Part shown: in pieces, positions 6,382 to 13,313 of the stretch
Layout: the number at the start of each line of letters is the position of its first letter
Numbering within the stretch: the first letter of the stretch is position 1
Assembly (NCBI GenBank): GCA_029557395.1
Contig: JAKQIK010000047.1
Coordinates: 1-14,843, forward strand
Length of the DNA: 14,843 nucleotides
From: a bacterium
Lineage (GTDB): Bacteria; Patescibacteriota; Saccharimonadia; Saccharimonadales; JACDBH01
Direction: 5' to 3'
Position numbers and translations under genes: made by a program
The notes under the pieces: generated by a model
The model's input: only the letters and a program-made list of their open reading frames with translations
The model's database searches: none
What the model was told of the DNA's origin: nothing

Positions 6382-6609
6382 ATGAAAGACATAATTAATA
6401 TACAAGATATTCTTAATCAAGAAGTTTCAAGGCGCGAATTTTTACTACAAGCCGGAGCTGTTATGCTCGCTGTAGTTGGCATATCTAGTCTCATGAAAAA
6501 TCTACTCAGTTTTGGACAAAAACCTGTCAATATGGGGATTGATATGGGTGGCTATGGTTCTAGTGGCTATTCGGGTGTAGATTCAAAGATTTCCAGCTTG
6601 GGCAGGTAG
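6382..6609 (+). CDS. Tiny twin-arginine signal protein (75 aa), paralogue-like to the one at 1639
   Basis: It has the same plan as the 68-aa protein: a charged helical n-region, SRREF (16-20), a hydrophobic Ala/Val-rich segment (21-39) and a short exposed tail. The paired stretch (I)LNQEVSRREF...GISSLMKN aligns with LLDKEISRREF...GIASLLKN without gaps. The tail (41-75) is Gly/Tyr/Ser-rich (MGGYGSSGYSG) with no known domain or AxA site. Its neighbour upstream is tatA. The A-rich leader shared with its relative suggests common ancestry or common control. Without a folded cargo, the usual reason for Tat export is absent. It may be an anchor, a decoy or a partner for a co-exported protein; all are speculation. 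Confidence 0.8.
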   Translation: MKDIINIQDILNQEVSRREFLLQAGAVMLAVVGISSLMKNLLSFGQKPVNMGIDMGGYGSSGYSGVDSKISSLGR

Positions 6610-6688
6610 ATAACTAATTTTGTAACGCTTCTTAATTTCAGCAAATGCACTTATTGTTATATGTGATAAATAACACTGATTTGCATCA

Positions 6689-6717
6689 TTGACAAAATAC
6701 TCTTTTTGCTGTATCTT
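6689..6717 (+). promoter_or_regulatory. Promoter of the GreA-domain gene (near-leaderless)
   Basis: TTGACA (6689-6694), 17-nt spacer, TATCTT (6712-6717). The predicted start at about 6724 lies 3 nt before the ATG at 6727. The sequence cctatc before the ATG also precedes the sortase ATG (cctatcaATGAGT versus cctatcATGAGT). Confidence 0.6.
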
Positions 6718-6726
6718 CAGCCTATC

Positions 6727-7404
6727 ATGAGTGATACTGATGTAAGTTTCTTGTCAAATACAGAATACCTAAATCTGCAAGCAATAGCAGGATCAAGTAC
6801 GGGCAGTGCAATTTCGCGTGAGCACAAAGATATTTATCATGAAAATAGTGAAGCTCCACTAGTCTCGAGAAGACGACTCTCTAGGCGAATTCTGCTACCT
6901 CACGAGAGCGAATGGATTGACCGAGCCAATAGGAGTTACACCAGTTCAAAAAACCCAAGGCATATATCTGAGCTATTGATACCTTTTTCGGAAGAGCCAA
7001 ATAAATATTTTAGGGATCCTAGTGTTATTGAGAGTGAGTATACAAATCTTAGGATTGGTGAAGTGGCTTCGTATTTGGGGGCTTTGGTAGTTGATTATCC
7101 AGCCTTGAGCGAAGAAAGGGTAACTTTAGGAAGTAGAGTTACAGTCTTTGAGGATGATGAGCGGATGATAGTTGATATTGTCGGCTTTAACAAGCTATAT
7201 AAGAGTAGTATTACCAATGAAAATAGCGAAGAAGTATTGCCTATTTCTGTTGACTCACCTTTGGCCGTGGCTATTGTCGGCGAATCAATCGGTTCGACTA
7301 AATTATTAAGGTCGGGGATAAATGTCAGTATTATTGATATAGATCAAGCATCGGTTAGGCGCAATTGGTTCGAAAATATTGTAAGCCTAAGACTTATTGA
7401 TTAA
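6727..7404 (+). CDS. GreA/GreB C-terminal-domain protein
   Basis: I choose the ATG at 6727 (225 aa, starting MSDTDVSF) over the in-frame ATG at 6706, because 6706 lies inside the promoter spacer. Residues about 132-205 match the FKBP-like C-terminal domain of transcript-cleavage factors: VTLGSRVTVFEDDERMIVDI, then LPISVDSPLAVAIVGESIGS. In GreA this domain docks in the RNA polymerase secondary channel. The N-terminal 130 residues lack the long antiparallel coiled coil and I cannot place the acidic tip that stimulates cleavage. It may therefore compete at the channel without cleaving, as Rnk- and Gfh-like proteins do. That role is inferred. RRRLSRR (residues 47-53) is a basic patch. It lies 62 bp before the RND gene. 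Confidence 0.65.
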   Translation: MSDTDVSFLSNTEYLNLQAIAGSSTGSAISREHKDIYHENSEAPLVSRRRLSRRILLPHESEWIDRANRSYTSSKNPRHISELLIPFSEEPNKYFRDPSVIESEYTNLRIGEVASYLGALVVDYPALSEERVTLGSRVTVFEDDERMIVDIVGFNKLYKSSITNENSEEVLPISVDSPLAVAIVGESIGSTKLLRSGINVSIIDIDQASVRRNWFENIVSLRLID

Positions 7405-7405
7405 T

Positions 7406-7435
7406 TTGTTTGACAAGCTAGTAATCTGCTATTCT
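7406..7435 (+). promoter_or_regulatory. Possible promoter of the RND gene
   Basis: TTGTTT (7406-7411), an 18-nt spacer and TATTCT (7430-7435). An alternative -35, TTGACA at 7410-7415, would give a short 14-nt spacer. GGAGGG at 7451-7456, 10 nt before the ATG, is a strong Shine-Dalgarno. Confidence 0.35.
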
Positions 7436-7466
7436 AGTAGATATCGTACTGGAGGGTATTGCAGAG

Positions 7467-10322
7467 ATGGTTAAAAAGACTAATTCCAAGCCAAAAGAAA
7501 TTAAACCAAAAGACAAAATATTATCAAAAATCTCTATCTTTTTCTTTGATAGGCAGGTATTGACTGCTCTACTTTGGATAGTTTTGACAGTATTTGGTGC
7601 TTTGAGTTATGGCATATTCATGAAGCGCGAGGGATTCCCTAGTGTGAATATACCAGTGGCTGTTGTTAATGGGGTTTATTTTGCAAATAATCCCACCAAA
7701 GTAGACCAGGCAGTAGCAATGCCGATTACTGAGGTTATCAAAAACCAACCAGAGGTTCAGTCTGTACAATCAAGCAGTGGTGGTAATTTTTTTGCTATTT
7801 CGGTAACTTACAAAGAAGGCGTAGACGCCAAACAGGTTACGTCTCGAATAGAAAAACAAGTCAACGAATCGGGTAAACTTCCTGAAAAAGCAAATGTTCG
7901 GTATAACGTACCATATTTTGGGGCTACCGGGGGTGATATCGATAAGATAGATGTCGCCTTATCTTTTTATGCTAAATCGGCCGATGTTAGTACCAAAGAA
8001 ATTACAGATAAGGCAGAAGAATTTGCCTCACAACTTAAAGCCAAGAATTTGAGTGATGTTTCGGAAGTTTTTGTCAAAAATCCCTATGAGGAGACTCAAA
8101 ATCCAGCCAATGGCCAACTGATAGAGGTGCAACGTAGTTTTGATAGGTTCGGTATAAGGCAAAATGAAAATAATAATTACTTTAATTCAGTTATTGTTGG
8201 GGTGTCTGCCAAGGACAACCCAGATGTTATCAAGCTTGATGATGAAGTTAGGCAAGCTACAGGGACTATTATAGGCCAAGATACTTTCGATGGTTTTGGG
8301 GCAGAAGTTAGTGCGAGTTTTGCACCATCTATCAAAGACCAGATTTCGGAACTACAGAAGTCACTACTAGAGGGTTTGATCGCCGTTTTGATAGTCGGTT
8401 CAATTGTAATTACGATTCGAGCTTCACTAATTACCGTAATATCAATGGTGACTGTTGTGGCTATCACCATCGGCTTCCTTAATATCATTGGCTATACACT
8501 AAATGTTATTACCCTATTCTCATTAATTCTCGCGCTAGCATTGATGGTAGATGACACCATAATTATGGTCGAGGCAATTGATGCGGCCAGACACAAAAAC
8601 AAAGATAGAAGAAAAGCTGTTCAAGAAGCAACACAAAAAGTTAGTCGTGCAATGCTGTCGGCTACCTTGACGGCATCTCTGAGCTTTGCTCCGTTATTAT
8701 TCGTTTCAGGGATGTTAGGTATATTTATCAGAGCAGTACCGGTTACAGTAATATCGGCATTGATTATTAGTTTGGTTGTCGCTCTTATTTTTATTCCATT
8801 CTTCTCCAAATTTATCTTGTTGAACAAGAAGCAGATGGGCAAGAAGATTGATAAAAATTCATCTGCAAGTTTTGAGCATAAAATAGCCAAGTTTATTACT
8901 TGGCCGATGGTTTGGGCGAGGCATTCGACGGCGAAGCTTTTTGTTGTCGGCTCGATAGCCGTCTTTGTGGGAATCAGTTTTTTTGTAGCAGGAATATTGA
9001 TTGCTAGAAATGTACCTTTTAATATTTTCCCTCCAACCAAAGATACAAACGGTTTAATGGTCAAGTTAATTATGCCTCCAAATTCTAGTATTGACGTAGC
9101 TGAATCGATTGCAGATAAGGCTAATAATATAGTAGGTGAGACTTTGGGGGATGATTTTGTACAAGCATCATATTTTGGTAGTGGTTCAGAAACATCTGCT
9201 TCACAGCGAATAGAAATAACCTCTTATACAAAACGCGAAGTAAAATCACCAGAACTAGTAGAAAAATTGCAACATGATTTACGAAAGGCGGGTCTAATGG
9301 CATCTGTCCACCAGGTTGATGTTGGACCTCCTGCTTCGGACTTCGTTGTACGGATAAATGCAAAAGATAGACCTCAGGCAATCAAGCTGGCAGAGGATAT
9401 GTCGTCCTATATGAAGTCGGCCAAATTGAAGCGACCAAATGGTTCATTTGCTAAGTTTACAGACGTAAGTACTTCTGGTGATGCACAGTATTTGAGATAT
9501 CAAGGTGACCCGATTATCACCGTAACAGCCTCGTTTGATGCCGATGATACCTCGGCCCTGGTTGGTTTAGCGGAAACATCGATCAGAGATCAGTTTGATG
9601 CTGATAAATTGAGTAGTTATGGTTTAGATAAAGATGCTATATCAATAGATATAGGTCAGGAATCTGAGAATCAAGACTCTTTCAAAGCATTGATGATCGC
9701 TTTTCCGGCCTTGTTGTTTGTCATGTACGTACTACTAGCTATCCAATTCAAAGGCTTCTTGCAACCATTACTCATCTATCTGGCGATACCATTTAGTATA
9801 TTTGGTATAGCGCTGGGGTTAGACCTGACGGGTAATGCATTCAGCTTTTTTGCTATGCTAGGTTTCTTTGCGCTACTTGGACTATCTGTCAAAAATACAA
9901 TATTATTGACAGACTATGCTAATCAAGCCCGTAGTCATGGGTTTGGCGTGGTAGACTCTGCAGTCGAGGCATTGCGTGAGAGGTTTAGGCCACTTTTTGC
10001 AACTTCTGTCACTGCAGTTGTATCGTTGATACCACTTGCGCTAACTAGTCCATTTTGGGAGGGGTTGATGGTGGTGTTAATATTTGGCCTTATCTCAAGT
10101 ACTTTCTTGGTCATCACGGTTTTTCCATACTATTATCTCGGGGCTGAGTTCTTGCGTCTCAAAGTGGACACAAAAAAATTCATCGTATGGCTAATATTAA
10201 CAATAATATTTGCAATCTTAGCCGGTTGGATATTTGGAATAGTATGGTCAATCTTGCTAGTGTTTGGTGCAATAATTGCATGGCCTATGCAAGTTTTTTG
10301 GATTAGACGCCTAAATAATTAG
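7467..10322 (+). CDS. RND (HAE1/AcrB-type) transporter
   Basis: A proton-driven inner-membrane exporter. The 951-aa protein has a cytoplasmic basic lead (1-25), a first membrane helix (about 31-51), a first large extracytoplasmic porter region (to about 300), a helix bundle, a second large loop (about 520-740) and a final helix bundle. The proton-relay residues are visible: the Asp pair 362-363 in ALMVDDTIIMVEAID, and Lys809 in LGLSVKNTILLTDYANQ, matching AcrB Asp407/Asp408 and Lys940. It is about 100 residues shorter than AcrB. No adaptor (HlyD-type) or outer-membrane channel gene is seen, which fits a monoderm cell. Substrate unknown; drug, lipid or fatty-acid export are all possible. Confidence 0.9.
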   Translation: MVKKTNSKPKEIKPKDKILSKISIFFFDRQVLTALLWIVLTVFGALSYGIFMKREGFPSVNIPVAVVNGVYFANNPTKVDQAVAMPITEVIKNQPEVQSVQSSSGGNFFAISVTYKEGVDAKQVTSRIEKQVNESGKLPEKANVRYNVPYFGATGGDIDKIDVALSFYAKSADVSTKEITDKAEEFASQLKAKNLSDVSEVFVKNPYEETQNPANGQLIEVQRSFDRFGIRQNENNNYFNSVIVGVSAKDNPDVIKLDDEVRQATGTIIGQDTFDGFGAEVSASFAPSIKDQISELQKSLLEGLIAVLIVGSIVITIRASLITVISMVTVVAITIGFLNIIGYTLNVITLFSLILALALMVDDTIIMVEAIDAARHKNKDRRKAVQEATQKVSRAMLSATLTASLSFAPLLFVSGMLGIFIRAVPVTVISALIISLVVALIFIPFFSKFILLNKKQMGKKIDKNSSASFEHKIAKFITWPMVWARHSTAKLFVVGSIAVFVGISFFVAGILIARNVPFNIFPPTKDTNGLMVKLIMPPNSSIDVAESIADKANNIVGETLGDDFVQASYFGSGSETSASQRIEITSYTKREVKSPELVEKLQHDLRKAGLMASVHQVDVGPPASDFVVRINAKDRPQAIKLAEDMSSYMKSAKLKRPNGSFAKFTDVSTSGDAQYLRYQGDPIITVTASFDADDTSALVGLAETSIRDQFDADKLSSYGLDKDAISIDIGQESENQDSFKALMIAFPALLFVMYVLLAIQFKGFLQPLLIYLAIPFSIFGIALGLDLTGNAFSFFAMLGFFALLGLSVKNTILLTDYANQARSHGFGVVDSAVEALRERFRPLFATSVTAVVSLIPLALTSPFWEGLMVVLIFGLISSTFLVITVFPYYYLGAEFLRLKVDTKKFIVWLILTIIFAILAGWIFGIVWSILLVFGAIIAWPMQVFWIRRLNN

Positions 10323-10363
10323 CAATAGCGGGGATTACATTAGAAGATACAAGGGTTTTTCGC

Positions 10364-10369
10364 TACACT
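10364..10369 (+). promoter_or_regulatory. -10 box of uppP (leaderless)
   Basis: TACACT ends 10 nt before the uppP ATG at 10380. The -35 is weak (ttagaa at 10340-10345). The implied leader is about 4 nt with no Shine-Dalgarno. Confidence 0.4.
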
Positions 10370-10379
10370 AAGATTAGCT

Positions 10380-11189
10380 ATGGAAATATTTCAAGCAATC
10401 TTTTTAGGAATTATTGAAGGGTTAACCGAATTTCTGCCAATATCTAGTACTGGTCATTTGATTGTAGCTCAGGATGCCATTGGGTTTTATGACGCATCAA
10501 AGATGTTTACGGTTGTTATCCAAATGGGCGCAGTGATGGCGATACTTTGGTTTTATAGGAAGGAGTTTACTAACCTGGCAAAGGGACTAATTACAGGTGA
10601 TTCGAGGGCGCGTCGTATTTGGACGGTCTGGATAATTGCTACCATTCCTGCTGGTATTTTTGGATTGTTGTTTGATACCTTAATTGAGACTTATGCTATT
10701 ACGCTCACTGTAGCAATTGCCCTCATTGTGGGCGGGGTAATAATATGGATAGTTGAAGAGTATCAAAATGTACCAAGGAATATTTCAAGCCCGAAGCTTG
10801 AAAAAATTAGTATAAAACAGGCAGTTAAGATTGGTTTTTTTCAGACTTTAGCACTAATTCCCGGTGTTTCTAGGTCTGGAGCTACGATAATTGGTGGGAT
10901 GCTAGCGGGACTTGATAGAGTTACGGCTACGACTTACTCATTTTATCTGGGTCTGCCGATATTATTTTTGGCAGGAATTTATAAGCTTATTACTGGTGAG
11001 ATTAATTCTGTAGTTGGTGGTTGGCCGGTGTTATTGGTTGGAATCGTATCATCGTTTATTATATCCCTGCTAGTCATAGGCTGGCTGTTAAAATACGTGT
11101 CTAGGCATGATTTTAAGCTTTTTGCTTATTATCGAATCATCTTTGGCGTACTACTTCTTGTTCTAGTTTTGACAGGCATTTTGTCTTAG
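10380..11189 (+). CDS. uppP: Undecaprenyl-diphosphatase UppP (BacA)
   Basis: This membrane phosphatase converts undecaprenyl diphosphate to the monophosphate, recycling the lipid carrier for peptidoglycan and surface-polymer synthesis. Loss or overproduction affects bacitracin sensitivity in bacteria studied. The 269-aa length is normal. Both family signatures are intact: EGLTEFLPISSTGHL (Glu13, Glu17, His26) near the N terminus and PGVSRSGATI (161-170, Arg165) in the second half, with multiple hydrophobic helices around them. The start is the ATG 10 nt after a TACACT -10 box. It lies 57 bp after the RND gene with its own apparent promoter, and 34 bp before the next gene. Confidence 0.95.
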   Translation: MEIFQAIFLGIIEGLTEFLPISSTGHLIVAQDAIGFYDASKMFTVVIQMGAVMAILWFYRKEFTNLAKGLITGDSRARRIWTVWIIATIPAGIFGLLFDTLIETYAITLTVAIALIVGGVIIWIVEEYQNVPRNISSPKLEKISIKQAVKIGFFQTLALIPGVSRSGATIIGGMLAGLDRVTATTYSFYLGLPILFLAGIYKLITGEINSVVGGWPVLLVGIVSSFIISLLVIGWLLKYVSRHDFKLFAYYRIIFGVLLLVLVLTGILS

Positions 11190-11209
11190 AGTTGTTTTTT
11201 TGCGATAAT
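11181..11209 (+). promoter_or_regulatory. Promoter of the membrane-anchored unknown at 11224
   Basis: TTGTCT (11181-11186), a 17-nt spacer and GATAAT (11204-11209). The -35 overlaps the stop codon region of uppP. The predicted start at about 11216 leaves about 8 nt before the ATG, with no Shine-Dalgarno. Confidence 0.5.
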
Positions 11210-11223
11210 ATACCATAGGCGTT

Positions 11224-11910
11224 ATGTATCAGCACGGGAAAAGAACAAAACAAAAGACCGGAGGAAAGACCTTTTTGCAGGCTTCTTTTGTAATTGGATT
11301 ATCATTTGTGATCGTAGCGCTTGTACTCAAGAGTGATTTGGCAAACAATCAAAAGGAAAAAACTGCAGTACCCATCATCACAGAGGTTTCGGGAGCTAAA
11401 ACAGATGTTGCCGATATTAGTGAGCCACTATTTAGCATGAAGTTACCTAGGGATTGGTCTCAATCCAATAGGGTGCAGTCAAACTCGGCAAATTTCTACG
11501 AGTGGCGTTCAAACAAGCAAGGCGGTAATGACAGAATGCTCCAGCTACATATAGATACTATGCCTCCAAGCTACAAGATTGTACGTATGCTACCCCTGAC
11601 ACCACATGGTAACAGGCTAAACGTCGGTAATATTTCAGGCAATTGTATAGAATTTGCTAGGGATGCTGGCATAGAACAACGGACGCAAGGTAATGCACCG
11701 TCATTAGCAAAATGGGAAAACGTAACATTTATGTGTGATCCGATAAATAATAATCAGACTATAGGCACGGGTGCAGTAGGTGATACAATTGGCACGGTTT
11801 TGAAAGGCAATTCAGGTGAGCACAAGTTCTTTTTTTATTATGAAGATCATAATATTAGACCTGATGATCAGATATTTATCAATGCAGTAAAAAGCTTTGA
11901 GGCAAAGTAG
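11224..11910 (+). CDS. Membrane-anchored extracytoplasmic protein of unknown function
   Basis: The 228-aa product has a basic cytoplasmic N terminus (GKRTKQKTGGK), one membrane segment (about 17-36), a linker, and an extracytoplasmic domain from about residue 67 (EPLFSMKLPRDWSQS) to the end. Cys141 and Cys171 could form a disulfide. The order of motifs (FSMKLPRDW early, NAVKSFEAK at the C terminus) is loosely like Mog1/PsbP-fold lipoproteins, but I would not assign it without a structure search. It follows uppP by 34 bp with its own leaderless promoter. Its stop codon abuts the first NrdR-like box of the next gene. Confidence 0.7.
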   Translation: MYQHGKRTKQKTGGKTFLQASFVIGLSFVIVALVLKSDLANNQKEKTAVPIITEVSGAKTDVADISEPLFSMKLPRDWSQSNRVQSNSANFYEWRSNKQGGNDRMLQLHIDTMPPSYKIVRMLPLTPHGNRLNVGNISGNCIEFARDAGIEQRTQGNAPSLAKWENVTFMCDPINNNQTIGTGAVGDTIGTVLKGNSGEHKFFFYYEDHNIRPDDQIFINAVKSFEAK

Positions 11911-11926
11911 ACACTACAGGTAGTGT
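11911..11926. promoter_or_regulatory. NrdR-box-like palindrome, distal copy
   Basis: ACACTACAGGTAGTGT has perfect ACACTAC/GTAGTGT arms and fits the outer part of the published NrdR box (acaCwAtATaTwGtgt). It starts immediately after the stop codon at 11908-11910. Confidence 0.65.
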
Positions 11927-11942
11927 ATAAATGAAGTAAATA

Positions 11943-11958
11943 ACACTATATCTAGTGT
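11943..11958. promoter_or_regulatory. NrdR-box-like palindrome, proximal copy
   Basis: ACACTATATCTAGTGT matches the NrdR box consensus at all but one of 16 positions, and arms extend to TAACACTA/TAGTGTTA. It lies 32 bp (about three helical turns) from the distal copy, centre to centre, the tandem arrangement NrdR sites usually have. It covers the -35 region of the downstream promoter, so binding should repress. Confidence 0.8.
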
Positions 11959-11971
11959 TATAAAGTTAGTA

Positions 11972-11977
11972 TATACT
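11972..11977 (+). promoter_or_regulatory. -10 box of the riboswitch transcript
   Basis: TATACT, with the predicted transcription start at about 11984. The -35 window (11949-11954) is non-consensus and lies inside the proximal NrdR-like box. Confidence 0.5.
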
Positions 11978-11982
11978 ATTAC

Positions 11983-12148
11983 TTATTAACAAAAATAAGC
12001 TGGAAGTAAGGTGAAATTCCTTCGCAGTGCCGCTACGGTTATAGCCCGATACAGCATATAGAGCCTCCCGAGCAGGAGCAAGCTAATAATTCCTCGTAAG
12101 ATTATTAGATACTACACCCCTGCTTAGGTATCAAACAGGGGTGTATTT
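11983..12148 (+). ncRNA. Cobalamin-riboswitch-like leader RNA with Shine-Dalgarno-sequestering hairpin
   Basis: The leader holds cobalamin-aptamer landmarks in order: GGAAG (12002-12006), AAGGTGAAATTCCTT (12008-12022, the P4-type hairpin), GCAGTGCCGCTACGGT, and AGCCCGATACAGC (12043-12055), which matches the B12 box (E. coli btuB has AGCCCGAAGACCTGCC) with small deletions. TTATTA (11983-11988) can pair with TAATAA (12084-12089) as an outer stem. Then come a hairpin CTAATAAT/ATTATTAG (12083-12108) and a perfect 10-bp hairpin TACACCCCTG/CAGGGGTGTA (12113-12145, 13-nt loop). Its 3' arm contains the AGGGG Shine-Dalgarno. Loop GGUAU (12127-12131) can pair with GUGCC (12027-12031), resembling the known L5-L13 kissing contact. 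A ligand-stabilised hairpin would block translation. No T-run follows, so control looks translational. Confidence 0.7.
12137..12141 (+). promoter_or_regulatory. Shine-Dalgarno of the riboswitch gene, inside a hairpin
   Basis: AGGGG lies 7 nt before the GTG at 12149 and is fully paired with CCCCT of the 5' arm (12117-12121). This decides the GTG start. Confidence 0.65.
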
Positions 12149-13249
12149 GTGCAAACATTAGAAAGAGAACGTCAATACGATAAAGATATTCGTCGTTATT
12201 ACGATACGGTAACTTGGCTAGCAGAAGTATTACCCGGTAGTATGCGTACTCCTGTGGAGTATATTTTTGATGGTTGCGAATTGTACGCTAACGATGGTAG
12301 TGGATTAGGTAAAATATTTCATGATTCTATCGAAAGAGCAAAGGATTTGCCTGGCTATGAATTACGTCGTCGTTATATAGAGCAACAGGAGTACTTTGAC
12401 ATGGTTGGGATAATGAAAGGTGATCTACCTAATACAATGGTGGTTATATCAGATTTTCCACCAGAGCTTATGCAGGCTGATAAAGATGTCGGCGGCTATA
12501 ATGTATCGCGCAAACAGACAATGCTTCGTGTGATAAGCAAGACCGGTTATCATCTAAAAATGTATTCTCAAAGTCTAGATCTGAGCGATAGGAGTGCCTT
12601 AGAAAACATCTATATGTATTTGGGATTTTTTCCTGCTGGTGGTGAATTGCTTGGTCAACGCATGCATCTTGAACTAGATAATAAAAGACAACAATCTTTG
12701 ATTGATGAACTAACCAATGTGTATGATAGTAGCTTAGAGGCAAGATACGGTGATAATTGGCATGCCGGTATACGTAACGCCCGGCAAGTCAATACATATG
12801 ATTTTGTTTGTCAACAAAGTGATTTGATCAATGCTTATTTATCAAACACCAGTAATTTTACAGGTGGTGACAGTGAATACAACTTAGCTGCTGCCATGAG
12901 GGAACGTTTTGTAGGTGAATCTGCTAGACCAAAAATAGAATTTGGGTTTGCTAGTCCTGTAGCCAATATATTAGCATATGAAGAAATGGTTCAGGCTGGG
13001 CAAAAAGCATCTGCTCGGGGGGAGGAGTTTAGTGCTTGTGGGGTTAGCCTTTTTAGTGCTGAGATAGGTGCAGTGGGTCAGATCGAAGGGCTTGGCTATG
13101 GTAATCAGACAGATAAATTACCAGATGATAAGTTTGGTTCCAGGTATTTTAAGTGTCCAAAATTATCCTGCTCATTTATCAATGAACGCCCTAAAGACAG
13201 GCTAATACCTAGGTGCAAAAAATGTGGTGCAGACGTCAGTTGTAAATAG
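12149..13249 (+). CDS. Protein of unknown function with C-terminal zinc ribbon, under NrdR-like and B12-like control
   Basis: The 366-aa product starts at GTG, fixed by the AGGGG 7 nt upstream. No signal peptide or membrane segment is seen, so it should be cytoplasmic. The N-terminal 300 residues form an acidic, apparently globular mixed alpha/beta region that I do not recognise (landmarks: EVLPGSMRTPVEYIFDG, LYMYLGFFPAGGELLGQ-like stretch at 156-170, GDNWHAGIRNARQV). Residues 330-366 form a probable zinc ribbon: Cys336-x4-Cys341, then Cys356-x2-Cys359, with Cys365 after it. It is not a ribonucleotide reductase: too short and without the barrel motifs I would expect. Its regulatory region nevertheless suggests a link to deoxynucleotide supply and cobalamin. 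It converges on the FISUMP gene across 64 bp with no clear terminator. Confidence 0.8.
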   Translation: MQTLERERQYDKDIRRYYDTVTWLAEVLPGSMRTPVEYIFDGCELYANDGSGLGKIFHDSIERAKDLPGYELRRRYIEQQEYFDMVGIMKGDLPNTMVVISDFPPELMQADKDVGGYNVSRKQTMLRVISKTGYHLKMYSQSLDLSDRSALENIYMYLGFFPAGGELLGQRMHLELDNKRQQSLIDELTNVYDSSLEARYGDNWHAGIRNARQVNTYDFVCQQSDLINAYLSNTSNFTGGDSEYNLAAAMRERFVGESARPKIEFGFASPVANILAYEEMVQAGQKASARGEEFSACGVSLFSAEIGAVGQIEGLGYGNQTDKLPDDKFGSRYFKCPKLSCSFINERPKDRLIPRCKKCGADVSCK

Positions 13250-13313
13250 AATGGTTTGGTTTTTTCTAGTAAACAAGCTGAGACCTATTGTTAAGAATTT
13301 TGGCAAGGTAGTT

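Noticed and set aside
6706..6726. Upstream ATG start for the GreA-domain gene
   Set aside because: It lies between the -35 and -10 of the likely promoter, so it would not be transcribed; the ATG at 6727 fits a near-leaderless start.
11911..11958. Palindromes after the stop codon as transcription terminators
   Set aside because: The stems are short, have no T-run, and match a regulatory box pair in sequence and spacing.
12113..12148. Strong hairpin as an intrinsic terminator
   Set aside because: Only three T residues follow before the start codon, and the 3' arm contains the Shine-Dalgarno, so translational masking fits better.
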